DNA of 64,000 bases from Candidatus Sulfopaludibacter sp. SbA3 (GCA_945903265.1 CAMDNQ010000004.1:62001-126000); one strand, 5' to 3'. Counted from the first letter of the stretch, positions 33,030 to 42,121 are shown. Notes: generated from the sequence alone by a model not told the origin. Program-made: numbers and translations.

Positions 33030-33776
33030 ATGAAGACACTGCTTGTCCTTGCCGCACTGACGCTGGCGCCCCTCGTTGCGCACGCCGAAACGGCCACGTT
33101 CACTGTCGACGGCACCGCCCGACGCGCGTTCGTCTACGTGCCGCCTGTGGCCGCCCCGCCAGCGGGCTTCCCGGTCGTCTTCGCGTTTCATGGCCGCGGC
33201 GACGTGATCGAGAACTTCGAGGGCGTGAATCTGCACGGCGCGTGGCCCGAGGCGATCGTCGTCTATTTCCAGGCGATGGATCGCGAGGGCTATCCAGGGT
33301 GGCAGGTCGAGCGCGGGCAGGATGGCGACCGCGATCTGAAGATGGTCGACACGGCGCTCGCCACGCTGCGCGGCAAGTACCGCATCGACGAACGTCACGT
33401 GTATGCCGTTGGATTCTCGAACGGCGCGGGCTTCACGTTCCTGCTGTGGGCCGATCGGCCCAACCTGTTTGCGGCCTACGGCATCGTCGCCGGACGCTGG
33501 AGGCCAGAGGTTCAGCCCAAGGTTCGGAGACCTGCCATCATCGTGTCGGGCGCCAACGATCCGGGCTACGCGGATCACCGTGCCGGGATGGTGAACGCGA
33601 TCGTGCTGAACGGCGTTCGCACGACGGCCGCACGGTGCGGGAATGGCTGCCAGCGGTATGGGGCGGGAAGTCCCGCGCCCGTGGTCACGCTCACGCACCG
33701 GGGCGGTCATGAATTCCCGCCGCTGATCACCGACTACGTCGTGACGTTCCTCAAAGAGAACGCCGCGAAGCCGTAG
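33030..33776 (+). CDS. Secreted esterase, PHB-depolymerase/LpqC-like
   Basis: The 248-residue protein has a signal peptide (MKTLLVLAALTLAPLVAHA) and an alpha/beta hydrolase triad: nucleophile Ser in VGFSNGAGF, Asp in SGANDPGYADH, His in HRGGHEFPPL. The order and spacing suit the polyhydroxybutyrate depolymerase/feruloyl-esterase-like (ESTHER LpqC) group. Two cysteines (CGNGC) may form a disulfide. It starts two bases after the GlcG-like gene, so the two are co-transcribed. Natural substrate unknown. Confidence 0.83.
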   Translation: MKTLLVLAALTLAPLVAHAETATFTVDGTARRAFVYVPPVAAPPAGFPVVFAFHGRGDVIENFEGVNLHGAWPEAIVVYFQAMDREGYPGWQVERGQDGDRDLKMVDTALATLRGKYRIDERHVYAVGFSNGAGFTFLLWADRPNLFAAYGIVAGRWRPEVQPKVRRPAIIVSGANDPGYADHRAGMVNAIVLNGVRTTAARCGNGCQRYGAGSPAPVVTLTHRGGHEFPPLITDYVVTFLKENAAKP

Positions 33777-33780
33777 CCGC

Positions 33781-35094
33781 CTACTTCAGCAAATCCAGCA
33801 GCGCTGACACTTCCGCTCGAACCGCGCCCTTCAACGTTGGCTCGAGCTCGGGGAGCCATTCCGGCGAGTGTGGCGCCGGCACCGGCACACCGGTCCGCTT
33901 CGACTCCGCCAGCTTTGCCACATTGATCGCACCGATGTGCAGCAGCACGGCGGGAACGCCGGCGCGGCCGAACTCCGAAAAGTCTTCCGACGTCATCTTG
34001 GCGGGCATCTCGACGACGCGGTCGGCTCCCATCGCGGCGCGCAGCGCCGACGCCAGTCGAGCGGTCAGCATCGGGTCGTTGAACACGGGGCCGATGCCGG
34101 CATTGGCAAATTCGATGGCGGGCTCTCGGGGCGCGCCGGCGGCGGCCGCTTCGGCCTTCGCAATGCGCTCGATGGCGGCCATCGTCCGCTTCCGCACATC
34201 CTCGTTGAAAGTTCTGACGCTCAGCTCCATCCGCACCTGGTCCGGGATGATGTTGCCCTGCGTCCCCCCGTGAATGGATCCGATCGTTACGACGAGCGGG
34301 TCCTGCGGGTTCGTCTCGCGGGCCACGATCGTCTGGAGGCTCATGACGGTCCGCGCCGCCATCACCACAGGATCGACGGTGTTCTGCGGCACGGCGCCAT
34401 GGCCGCCGCGGCCATACATCGTGATGATCGGCGCCATCATCGAGGCGCGGAAGAAGCCTGCGCGATAACCAATTGTGCCCGCCGGCAGCGTGTCGTCGTC
34501 GTGCAGGCCGATAGCGTAGTCGGGCCTGGGAAACTTCGTGAAGAGGCCATCTTTCAGCATCGCGGCCGCGCCGCTGACGCTTTCCTCCGCCGGCTGGCCG
34601 ACCAGCATCAGCGTGCCTTTCCAGGACTGCCGGTGCGAGGCCATCCACGCCGCGGTTCCCATCCAGGCGGTCATGTGGAGGTCGTGACCGCAGGCGTGCA
34701 TGACCGGCACCGTCTGTCCTGCTGCGGTTTTGGCCATGACCCTGCTGGCAAACGGCGCACCGGTTTTCTCTTCCACCGGCAACGCATCCAGTTCGGTGCG
34801 CAGCATCGCCGTCGGCCCAGCGCCGTTACGAAGAATCGCCACGATACCCGTCTTGCCCACGCCGGTCGTGACGTCGAACCCGAGTGCCTTCAGGCGCGCG
34901 GCGAGCACGCCAGACGTCCGCGTTTCCTGGAATCCCAGCTCGGGGTTGCGGTGCAGGTCCTCGTACAGGGCGGAGAGGTCGGGATACAGCGCGTCGATAT
35001 CAGCCTGTACCGTCGACGGGGCCTGCCCGCGAACGGTGGCGACGGCCAGAAGCGACAGGAATGCGAGGAATGCGGCGCGCGTGGGAAGTGCCAT
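33781..35094 (-). CDS. Secreted M20-family amidohydrolase
   Basis: The 437-residue protein has a signal peptide (MALPTRAAFLAFLSLLAVA) and M20D motifs: HRNPELGFQE, MHACGHDLHMTAW (Cys, His and Asp metal ligands), VGQPAEESVSGA (Glu), and TSEDFSEF near the end. Relatives hydrolyse N-acyl or N-benzoyl amino acids and IAA-amino-acid conjugates. ATG 35094 is preferred over 35106 because a TATGAT element (35102-35107) ends seven bases upstream and overlaps the earlier ATGs. It is convergent with the esterase, four bases apart. Confidence 0.9.
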   Translation of the reverse strand: MALPTRAAFLAFLSLLAVATVRGQAPSTVQADIDALYPDLSALYEDLHRNPELGFQETRTSGVLAARLKALGFDVTTGVGKTGIVAILRNGAGPTAMLRTELDALPVEEKTGAPFASRVMAKTAAGQTVPVMHACGHDLHMTAWMGTAAWMASHRQSWKGTLMLVGQPAEESVSGAAAMLKDGLFTKFPRPDYAIGLHDDDTLPAGTIGYRAGFFRASMMAPIITMYGRGGHGAVPQNTVDPVVMAARTVMSLQTIVARETNPQDPLVVTIGSIHGGTQGNIIPDQVRMELSVRTFNEDVRKRTMAAIERIAKAEAAAAGAPREPAIEFANAGIGPVFNDPMLTARLASALRAAMGADRVVEMPAKMTSEDFSEFGRAGVPAVLLHIGAINVAKLAESKRTGVPVPAPHSPEWLPELEPTLKGAVRAEVSALLDLLK

Positions 35095-35136
35095 TCGGGC
35101 CATCATAACGCGCTAGAATTGGCGCCTTTCCGGGAA

Positions 35137-35158
35137 GTAGTCGGTAGTCGGTAGGCAG
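35137..35158. repeat. GTAGTCGG-type intergenic repeat, copy 1
   Basis: Short tandem copies of GTAGTCG/GTAGGC just before the ATG of the cyclase-like gene. The 15-mer GTAGTCGGTAGGCAG recurs in inverse orientation at 42149-42163, about 7 kb away. Confidence 0.5.
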
Positions 35159-35167
35159 GAGTGGCAT

Positions 35168-36220
35168 ATGAGGTTGAAATCGATTGCGGTCGGCGTGGGG
35201 ATGGTTCTGGCGAGTATCACCGGTGCATTCCACCTGAGCGCGCAGGCTCCAGCGCCCCCCGCGGCGCAGGCCCCGGCCCAGGCTCCAGCAGGCCCGCCGC
35301 CGGCTGATACTGCGGAGATGCGCGCCAACTACGAACGCTGGCGCAAGGAGTTCAAGACGTGGGGGCGGTGGGCGCCTGTTGGCGAGGAATCCAAGGGCAC
35401 TTCGAGTCTCATCACGCCGCAGAAGGTGCGCAGTGCGGCCTCGCTGGTGAAGAACGGGATCGTGGTGTCGCTGGCGCCGCCGATGCCCCAGGTCGCCGCG
35501 GCCGACGTACAGCCGGCCGGCCTGTTCAAGCGGACGACGAACAACATCACGGAGGGCGGCACCACCGACAACTATCAGGTGAGCTATCACGGCCTCACCG
35601 TGCCGCACATGGACACGTGGTGCCACTTCTTCGAGAACGGCCTCATGTACAACGGCGTGCCGGTGAAGGACAACATCACGCCGGAGTCGGGGTGCAAGAA
35701 GGGCAGCGTCATGAACTGGAAGGACGGCATCGTCACGCGCGCCGTCCTGTACGACATCGCCGCGCTGAAGGGCGTCGAGTATGTGGAGCCGGGCACGCCG
35801 ATTCGCCGCGCCGACCTCGAAGCCTGGGAGAAGAAGTCCGGCGTCAAGGCCGGCCCCGGTGACGTGGTGCTGCTCTACATCGGACGCTGGAAGCGGCGGG
35901 CGGAGGTCGGTCCGTGGGCGGGACAGGTCTCGGGCTATTACGCCGACACGATTCCGTGGATGCACGAGCGCCTGCCGGCGTTCGTCGGCCACGACTTCAA
36001 CATCGACTGGAATCCGCGGCCTGGCTGGGAGGGGATGCGTAATCCGATCCACGTCGCCATCCTCAACTGGATAGGCATCAACATCGTGGAATGCCTGGAC
36101 CTCGAGCAGCTGGCTGCAACCGCGCGGAAGCTCAATCGGTACGAATTCATGATTCAGTTTGCGCCGCTGACCGTTGAAGGCGGCACCGGCTCGCCGGTCA
36201 ATCCGGTCGCGATCTTCTAA
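35168..36220 (+). CDS. Secreted cyclase/kynurenine-formamidase-fold protein
   Basis: The 350-residue protein has a signal peptide (VLASITGAFHLSAQ), a Pro/Ala-rich linker, and the cyclase-family core. The metal motif appears as HGLTVPHMDTWCHFF, a variant of HxGTHxDxPxH, followed by ALKGVEYVEPG, ADLEAW and GDVVLLYIGRW. Members bind Mn or Zn and hydrolyse amide or ester bonds. In this secreted acidobacterial branch the substrate is unknown. The next gene starts 20 bases downstream behind GGAGGAA. Confidence 0.85.
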   Translation: MRLKSIAVGVGMVLASITGAFHLSAQAPAPPAAQAPAQAPAGPPPADTAEMRANYERWRKEFKTWGRWAPVGEESKGTSSLITPQKVRSAASLVKNGIVVSLAPPMPQVAAADVQPAGLFKRTTNNITEGGTTDNYQVSYHGLTVPHMDTWCHFFENGLMYNGVPVKDNITPESGCKKGSVMNWKDGIVTRAVLYDIAALKGVEYVEPGTPIRRADLEAWEKKSGVKAGPGDVVLLYIGRWKRRAEVGPWAGQVSGYYADTIPWMHERLPAFVGHDFNIDWNPRPGWEGMRNPIHVAILNWIGINIVECLDLEQLAATARKLNRYEFMIQFAPLTVEGGTGSPVNPVAIF

Positions 36221-36239
36221 GGAAGGATACGGAGGAACT

Positions 36240-37823
36240 ATGGACAGATACATCACGGCATTCGCTGGTGCGGTGCTGCTCGTCACAGCGATGGTGGCGC
36301 GTCCGGCGGCACAGGCGCCGACGGCACAATCCGTTCTGCAGGCGGCGGCCCAGGCGATGGGCACGAACAACCTGAAGTGCATTACCTACACCGGATCGGG
36401 ATACGTCGGGTTCGTGGGCCAGACCCGCGACATTCGGGACGATTGGCCGCGCGTGGAGCTCGCCGAGTACACGCGCTCGATTAATTTCGACGAGCGCTCG
36501 TCGCGCGTGGAGCAGGTACTGCGCCAGGGCACGTATTCGACCCAGGGCGGCGGCGGCATTCCGCTGACCGGCGATCAGCGCCAGACGCAGATTGTCGTCG
36601 ACAAGGTGGCGTGGAACGTCGGCGCCAACGGCATGCCGGCGCCGCAGCCCGCGGCTGCGGAAGTCCGTCAGCTCGATATCTGGCTGAACCCGCATGGATT
36701 CATCAAGGCCGCGATGGCGCCAGGCGCGAATCCGGTGCTCATCACCCGCTACGAGAGCGGGGCCCTGGGCGGACTGACGTCGATCGCGATGCGCAAGGTG
36801 AACATCATTTCGTTCATGGCGCTCGGCAAGTACCGCGTCAACGGCACCATCAACGATCAGAACCTCGTGGAGCGGGTGCAGACGTTTGTGCCGAATCCCG
36901 TCCGAGGCGATCTGAACCAGGAGGGCGAATACACGCAGTGGCGCGACGTCAACGGCGTGAAGTGGCCGGGCAACTTCCACCATCACACCGACTGGGATGA
37001 TGAGACGCAGGCGCCGAACTATAACGGCGGCCACAACTCGCTCACATTCACCGTCAAGGACATCCAGGTGAACAACTGCGGCGCGCCGAATCCCGTTCCC
37101 GACGCGGCGCGCACCGCCACCGTTCCGCCCGTGAACGTGCAGGTCACCAAGATGAGCGAGGGCGTCTACTACCTGACAGGCGGCTCGCACCACAGCATGG
37201 CGGTCGAGTTCCGCGACTTCACGGTGCTCGTCGAGGCGCCGCAGAACCAGGCGCGGACGCAGGCGGTCATTGACACCATCTACAAGACGATTCCGAACAA
37301 GCCGATCCGTTACGTCGTGAACTCCCATCACCACTTCGACCATCTGGGCGGCCTTCGCACCGCCTTCCACGCGGGCGCGACCGTCGTCACCCATTCGAGC
37401 AACCGGGATTTCTACAAGCAGGAAGTGCTGTCGTACGGACGCTGGACGCTGGAGCCTGACCTGCTGTCGCTCTATCCCCCGACGGAGTTTGCCGAGGGCT
37501 ACCAGCTCGAGACCATCGACATGAAAGGGACGATCAGCGACGGCACGCGCACGCTCGACGTCTATTACGTGCAGGGCAACCCCCACTCCGAGGGGATGCT
37601 GATGGCGTACCTGCCGCGTGAGCGGATTCTGTTCGAGTCGGACATGTACACGCCGCCCGCTGAGGGCGCGGCGATCCCCGCGACGGCCCCGCCGGCTGCG
37701 TTGAACATGTTCCAGAACATTCAGGCCTACAAACTCGACGTGGCGACCATAGCCGCAGGGCATGGGCGCGCGGTGCCGTTTGCCGAGTTCCTGCGGTTTG
37801 TAGGGAAGGGTGGGACGAACTAG
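36240..37823 (+). CDS. Secreted metallo-beta-lactamase-fold hydrolase with N-terminal extension
   Basis: The 527-residue protein has a signal peptide (VLLVTAMVARPAAQ), an N-terminal domain of about 290 residues rich in beta structure, and a C-terminal MBL domain. The MBL domain shows NSHHHFDHLGG (HxHxDH), VVTHSSN, QGNPHSEGMLMAY (His) and ILFESDMY (Asp). The final His is in AAGHGRAVPF. It should hydrolyse an ester or amide in the periplasm. GGAGGAA at 36231-36237 fixes the start. It is probably co-transcribed with the cyclase-fold gene. Confidence 0.87.
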   Translation: MDRYITAFAGAVLLVTAMVARPAAQAPTAQSVLQAAAQAMGTNNLKCITYTGSGYVGFVGQTRDIRDDWPRVELAEYTRSINFDERSSRVEQVLRQGTYSTQGGGGIPLTGDQRQTQIVVDKVAWNVGANGMPAPQPAAAEVRQLDIWLNPHGFIKAAMAPGANPVLITRYESGALGGLTSIAMRKVNIISFMALGKYRVNGTINDQNLVERVQTFVPNPVRGDLNQEGEYTQWRDVNGVKWPGNFHHHTDWDDETQAPNYNGGHNSLTFTVKDIQVNNCGAPNPVPDAARTATVPPVNVQVTKMSEGVYYLTGGSHHSMAVEFRDFTVLVEAPQNQARTQAVIDTIYKTIPNKPIRYVVNSHHHFDHLGGLRTAFHAGATVVTHSSNRDFYKQEVLSYGRWTLEPDLLSLYPPTEFAEGYQLETIDMKGTISDGTRTLDVYYVQGNPHSEGMLMAYLPRERILFESDMYTPPAEGAAIPATAPPAALNMFQNIQAYKLDVATIAAGHGRAVPFAEFLRFVGKGGTN

Positions 37824-37828
37824 GAGGT

Positions 37829-37914
37829 AACCACGAAGAGCCGAAGAGCACGAAGGAAGAACCGTTTAGAGGTTTCTCTTCGTGCTCTTCGTGCTCTTCG
37901 TGTGCTTCGTGGTT
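37829..37914. terminator. Long ACGAAG-repeat hairpin between convergent genes
   Basis: AACCACGAAG (37829-37838) pairs perfectly with CTTCGTGGTT (37905-37914), and the inner CGAAGAGCACGAAG pairs with CTTCGTGCTCTTCG. The sequence is a run of ACGAAG/AGAGC units and their inverse. Placed between two stop codons, it probably terminates or stabilises both transcripts. Confidence 0.5.
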
Positions 37915-37915
37915 C

Positions 37916-38326
37916 TTATTTGTGCGCCGCCTGCGGAATCTTCAGCACCTGGCCCGGCTTGATCTTGTCCGGGTCGCTCAGCTGGTCCTTGTTCAGATTG
38001 AAGATGTCCATGTAGGCGTTCGCGTTGCCCAGGAACTTCTTCGAGATGGCGCTCAGCGTATCGCCGGCCTGGACCGTATAGGTCTGCTCGGCCTGCGCCG
38101 CCGGTTTTGCGGTGGCCTGGGCGCCCGGCCGCACCTTGATGTCGGCGACCACATCCGTGCGCCACTCCGGAATCGTCTTCAGCGCATTCCAGATCTGGTT
38201 CTTCTCATCTTCTGAATTCACGTAACCGTTGAAGTGGAGCTTGCCGTCGCGCTCTTCGGCTGAGCCGTCGAAGCGGATGCCCTTCGCGGTCTGAATGGCG
38301 TAGTTGTATTTGTCTCGAAGTCCCAC
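37916..38326 (-). CDS. BON-LysM protein, Kbp/YgaU-like
   Basis: The 136-residue protein has an N-terminal BON-type domain (GSAEERDGKLHFNGYVNSED, with IWNALKTI) and a C-terminal LysM domain (YTVQAGDTLSAISKKFLG to KIKPGQVLKIP), the architecture of Escherichia coli Kbp, a cytoplasmic potassium-binding protein of about 149 residues. No signal peptide is present. The GTG at 38324-38326 is chosen because GGAGG lies five bases upstream; the frame continues to 38368. A potassium-sensing role is inferred from architecture. Confidence 0.85.
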   Translation of the reverse strand: MGLRDKYNYAIQTAKGIRFDGSAEERDGKLHFNGYVNSEDEKNQIWNALKTIPEWRTDVVADIKVRPGAQATAKPAAQAEQTYTVQAGDTLSAISKKFLGNANAYMDIFNLNKDQLSDPDKIKPGQVLKIPQAAHK

Positions 38327-38409
38327 AGGTGCCTCCTTACGGCAGCCGTCGTCCGTGACGGTCTGCATTCAGGAGTGCAAGGCAAGTGCCCCCAGGGATA
38401 CCTCAGGCG

Positions 38410-39204
38410 TTATTTGATCCCGGCGGGAACCGGCATCACCACGTATGGGTTGTACGTGTTGGTCTTCGCGATCGTCAGGTCGAGCGCCGTGCTGGCGCCC
38501 CGCTTCAGCGTGATGCGCTTCGGAAACTGCACGTCGCTCAGGTAATCGTCCCCATTCCAGTCGCCGTACTCCGCGTAGGCAATGTCGATGACGGCCTCGC
38601 CGAGCCGCGCTTCCACCCGCTCGAGCAGGTACGTCGCCTGGTTGTACGTCGCGCGCACGGTGGCTCCCGGAACCTCGACGACCGGGAAGGCGAGCACGGT
38701 CTTACCCCCGTCGACGGCGACCGTGGCTTTCGCGCCGGCAGCGGCGGCCGCCTTGATGACTCCAGCGGGATAGGTCCAGAGCATGAGCTGACGCTCCGCG
38801 GCCGTCCCTGGTGCCGCGGAGGCCCCGGCGCCGGGTGCCGTCTCGTTCCAGGCCGCAGCCCCGCTGACCACCTCGACGCGCCGCATCTGTCCCTCGCACG
38901 CGTAGTCCACGCGCATCCCCTTCAGCAGCCAGTTGATGCTCGCGCGGTACTCCTTGAGCGTGCACGGTTTGCCGTTCACCGTCATCGTGCCGGTGGCCGT
39001 GTAGTTCATGCTGGCGATCCGGTCTACCTCCGCCGCGGTCCGCAGCGCCCCGATCGAGTCGGCGGCGCTGTAGAGCACGTCCTTGACCGTTGGCGAGCCG
39101 CCCTGCGGCTTGGGCGCCTGCCCCCTGGCGTAGCTCGGGACGGGCGCGCCCAGGCCCGCCAGGGACAGCGAGAGGAGACCGATCGTGAACAGTCCGGGTC
39201 GCAT
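38410..39204 (-). CDS. Secreted protein of unknown function
   Basis: The 264-residue protein has a signal peptide (FTIGLLSLSLAGLGAPVPSYA) and a beta-rich mature part: ASMNYTATGTMTVNGKPC, two cysteines about 30 residues apart, VVEVPGATVRATYN, and VIDIAYAEYGDWNGDDYLSDVQFPKRI, as in LolA/VioE-like or MBL N-terminal extension folds. The N-terminal region resembles the extension of the MBL protein at 36.2 kb in style. It starts one base inside the stop of the DUF6351 gene (TGATG), so they are coupled. Confidence 0.75.
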   Translation of the reverse strand: MRPGLFTIGLLSLSLAGLGAPVPSYARGQAPKPQGGSPTVKDVLYSAADSIGALRTAAEVDRIASMNYTATGTMTVNGKPCTLKEYRASINWLLKGMRVDYACEGQMRRVEVVSGAAAWNETAPGAGASAAPGTAAERQLMLWTYPAGVIKAAAAAGAKATVAVDGGKTVLAFPVVEVPGATVRATYNQATYLLERVEARLGEAVIDIAYAEYGDWNGDDYLSDVQFPKRITLKRGASTALDLTIAKTNTYNPYVVMPVPAGIK

Positions 39205-41336
39205 CAGTTGGTTCCTGTGTTCCCCGGCTTGAAGACGATCCAGGTGCCCGTCAGTTTCTGCTGGCCGACGCCCGGCTTCGAGTAGTCGCAGACGCCTTCC
39301 GGGAAGATCCGGCGCAGCCGCGCCGTTTCGTCGGCCGTGAAGGTGACCTTGTACTCGGACGTCGATACCGACCGCGTCTGGCACTTGATCACGTCGTTGG
39401 AGATCGGCGCGCCCGCGACGCCGCGGGGCGACGAGAATGACGGGTAGATCTCGTTGCAGCGGCCCGCGCGGTACTGCAGCTTCTCGTTGATCTTCTGCGG
39501 CGTCTCGTCCTTCGTCCAGCAGCCTTCGACGAGGTCGGCCGGCTTCGCGCGGCGAATCTTCGCAATCGCGGAGTCGTTCGACATGTCCGCCTTGATGCCG
39601 CCGATCCACTGGTCCATCTGCGCCAGCGACCGTGCCAGTTGCGGGTTGCGCGCCTCGAACGCCCCGAAGCGGCGGTCGTGCAGCTGCATGACCATGTTGT
39701 CCGAGTAGCCGTTGGCCTTCTCGAGCCGCGCCCGGGTCGAGAATGAGTGGAAGCGCAGGTGGACGTCGCCCTGCGGCAGGTCGTCGTAATAGGTACGGAA
39801 GTCGATGATCGGCACGCCGGCGAGTCCGCCGCCGCCGCTGCCGAGGCGTCCGGTCCGGTACGCCGCCCGCGTGGCTTCCATGTCAGCCACCATGCGCTGC
39901 GCGACGATCGTGCCGTCGATGTCGTAGCCGCCGATCTTTTCGTTCAGATCGAGGAACTGCTCCTTGGTGATCGTCCCCGCGTTGAGCGCCTCGAGGCCGT
40001 ACTGGATGCCGACGTTGTCGAGCGGCCGGCGCGCGAATCCGGTCTTCGGGTCGCGGCCGAACGCCACCACTCCGTGATCCCAGATCGTGCAGCGGGCGCC
40101 CTTCGGGTTCTTCACGGCGTCGTACTTCTGTTCAGCGGTCAATCCCGGCGGGCATTCCTCGGTCGCATTGAACCGGGGCGCGCGCTCGGTGGCAAGGTTC
40201 TTCACCGTGGCCAGGTTGCCGAACCCGCCGATCGCACGCTTCTGATCGTCGGTGAGCATGACGGTGTTCTTGTCGAAGTAGGCCTGCAGCAGCCGGCTGT
40301 CACCGCTGCTCGTCGAGCTCGCGAACGGCGTATCCATGAAGCTGCGGCCGGTGATGAGTCCGTCGAGGAGACCGGGATAATTGTCCGCAATCTGGTACTG
40401 CTGAATCGCGCCGCCAGACGAGCCCCATCCGATCGTGTACTGCGGGGCGCCGTACGTCTCGATGAAGCGCTCCTTCACCATCAGCAGCGTTTCCGCGGAG
40501 ATGACGTCGTTGCAGTTGTTGCCGGCGACGTCGAGTGACGCGGACGCGACCGCATAGCCCATGCGCAGCTGGTGGTCTTCGAGGACGCCGCCGGTCGACG
40601 CGCCCTGCTGATACCAGCCCGGCTCGCAGCCGCCGCCGAAGGTGTACACGAGCTTCCCGTTCCAGCCGCTCGAGCGCGTCGCGAAGTCCAAGGTCGGTTC
40701 AGCCGATGGGCTGTGCAGCATCGCGATCTGATAGATGGCGCGGTTCACTGTCCCGGTTTCGATCCGGACGATGTACGGCACCTGCTTGCCGTTGGCCGTC
40801 ACCATGACGGCATCCGCCGGAACCGTCTTCGGGTCGGCGAGTCCCTTCAGGTCGTTGCCGGTCGTCGCCTTGTAGACGTAGTCGACGCGCGTGGCAATCG
40901 AGCAGTTGGCGTCGATCGGTTTGCCGAGCGTGCCGCCCGAGGCGAGCTTGAACCGCTCGGTGCCGCAGACGAACGGCTGCTCCTGCGGGAACGAGAGCAC
41001 CGGGCCCGTGATCGGGTGATTCACCAGGCTGAGCCGCGTCGTCGCGTTGCCGGCAGTGGCCGTCATCTGATTCGCGCCGAGCGTCAGTCCGGTCACGACG
41101 CCGGTCAGCGAGCGTCCGCCCTGATCGGCGCGGAGCTGCGACGTGACATCAGCGCCGTTCAACGACACGCGAACCGCAGTCGCCTGCGTGCCGGCCGGCA
41201 CGTCGAGGCGCACCAGCACGTCGCCGCCAGACACGAATTCGGGGCGGGTGGAAACCGCGGACAACCGGAGTCCCTGTGCGTCGGCCGCAGCGGGCATGAA
41301 CGCCGCGATCAGAAGCGCGATGATGGTGATGCGCAT
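39204..41336 (-). CDS. DUF6351 tannase-like secreted hydrolase
   Basis: The 710-residue protein has a signal peptide (MRITIIALLIAAFMPAAADA) and a nucleophile-elbow motif IGWGSSGGAIQQYQ with candidate catalytic Ser. Several conserved-looking Cys pairs (CGTERF, NCNDV, CPPGLT, CTIWDH) suggest disulfides like those in tannase/feruloyl esterase. The DUF6351 label is from memory of this family. ATG 41336 with AAGGGA upstream is preferred over GTG 41351. Expected to act in the periplasm or outside on an ester. A strong promoter lies at 41374-41401. Confidence 0.82.
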   Translation of the reverse strand: MRITIIALLIAAFMPAAADAQGLRLSAVSTRPEFVSGGDVLVRLDVPAGTQATAVRVSLNGADVTSQLRADQGGRSLTGVVTGLTLGANQMTATAGNATTRLSLVNHPITGPVLSFPQEQPFVCGTERFKLASGGTLGKPIDANCSIATRVDYVYKATTGNDLKGLADPKTVPADAVMVTANGKQVPYIVRIETGTVNRAIYQIAMLHSPSAEPTLDFATRSSGWNGKLVYTFGGGCEPGWYQQGASTGGVLEDHQLRMGYAVASASLDVAGNNCNDVISAETLLMVKERFIETYGAPQYTIGWGSSGGAIQQYQIADNYPGLLDGLITGRSFMDTPFASSTSSGDSRLLQAYFDKNTVMLTDDQKRAIGGFGNLATVKNLATERAPRFNATEECPPGLTAEQKYDAVKNPKGARCTIWDHGVVAFGRDPKTGFARRPLDNVGIQYGLEALNAGTITKEQFLDLNEKIGGYDIDGTIVAQRMVADMEATRAAYRTGRLGSGGGGLAGVPIIDFRTYYDDLPQGDVHLRFHSFSTRARLEKANGYSDNMVMQLHDRRFGAFEARNPQLARSLAQMDQWIGGIKADMSNDSAIAKIRRAKPADLVEGCWTKDETPQKINEKLQYRAGRCNEIYPSFSSPRGVAGAPISNDVIKCQTRSVSTSEYKVTFTADETARLRRIFPEGVCDYSKPGVGQQKLTGTWIVFKPGNTGTN

Positions 41337-41373
41337 GGGCAATCCCTTCACAAAAGGCCGAAAAAGGCACCTG

Positions 41374-41401
41374 ATTATAGTGCCTGAGGTATAAATGTCA
41401 G
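41374..41401 (-). promoter_or_regulatory. Promoter of the DUF6351 operon with inverted repeat over the -10
   Basis: On the minus strand CTGACA (41396-41401) and TATAAT (41374-41379) are 16 bases apart. An inverted repeat AGGCAC-N9-GTGCCT (41365-41385) brackets the -10, so a repressor site there is plausible. Confidence 0.6.
41390..41395 (+). promoter_or_regulatory. TATAAA -10 element for the lectin-like gene
   Basis: TATAAA lies 30 bases before the ATG at 41426, leaving a leader of about 24 bases that carries AAGGAG. It is divergent to, and interleaved with, the promoter at 41374-41401. No clear -35 is seen. Confidence 0.4.
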
Positions 41402-41425
41402 CCGGTTCACACCAAGGAGAACGAG

Positions 41426-42109
41426 ATGACTGTTGCCCGCTCGCTTGCCGTGATTCTTCTGCTCTCGGGCCTCATGGCGCCGGCGTCCGTTCCCGCGCAG
41501 GGCCAGCCGGCCCAGGGCACGCAGATGACCTTCTTCATGACCAGCGCGGGCCCCGGCCGTGGCGCGAACCTGGGCGGCCTCAACGGCGCGGATCAGCACT
41601 GCCAGAAGCTGGCGACGGCGGTCGGCGCCGGCAACCGGACCTGGCGCGCGTACCTGAGCGAGAACGGGTCGGCCGGGCATCCGACGCGGCACGCCCGGGA
41701 TCGGGTCGGCGCCGGGCCGTGGCACAACGCGAAGGGCGTGCTCATTGCGGCGAGTGTCGCCGAGCTGCACAGCGATAAGAACAACCTGACCAAGCAGACG
41801 GCGCTCAACGAGCGCGGCGAAGTGATCAACGGGCGCGGCGACATGCCGAACCGCCACGACGTGCTCACCGGATCGCAGCCGGACGGGTCCGCCTATCCCG
41901 GCGCCGATTCCGCCAACTCGACGTGCGGCAACTGGGTGCGCTATTTTCCGAACTCAGGGAAGGCGCGCGTCGGGCATCACGATCGATCGGGCAATGACCC
42001 CGCGACCGGCAGCTCGTGGAACTCGTCGCACGATTCGCAGGGGTGCAGCCAGGACGAGCTCCGCAAGTCGGGCGGCGACGGCCTGTTCTACTGCTTCGCG
42101 ACGAACTAG
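41426..42109 (+). CDS. Secreted lectin-like/endostatin-like protein
   Basis: The 227-residue protein has a signal peptide (VILLLSGLMAPASVPAQG) and a C-type-lectin-like or endostatin-like domain: FFMTSAGPGRGANLGG, ADQHCQKLA, TWRAYLSENG, a final region with SSHDSQGCSQDELRKSGGDG and LFYCFA. Four Cys are placed to make disulfides. Proteins of this kind are secreted and bind carbohydrate or metals; no substrate can be named. The AAGGAG Shine-Dalgarno fixes the start, and a strong hairpin terminates the transcript. Confidence 0.75.
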   Translation: MTVARSLAVILLLSGLMAPASVPAQGQPAQGTQMTFFMTSAGPGRGANLGGLNGADQHCQKLATAVGAGNRTWRAYLSENGSAGHPTRHARDRVGAGPWHNAKGVLIAASVAELHSDKNNLTKQTALNERGEVINGRGDMPNRHDVLTGSQPDGSAYPGADSANSTCGNWVRYFPNSGKARVGHHDRSGNDPATGSSWNSSHDSQGCSQDELRKSGGDGLFYCFATN

Positions 42110-42121
42110 ACGTACACACAA

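Noticed and set aside
36198-37763. 521-residue minus-strand open frame opposite the MBL hydrolase
   Set aside because: No recognisable motif; the plus strand carries a signal peptide and HxHxDH metal motif with a good Shine-Dalgarno.
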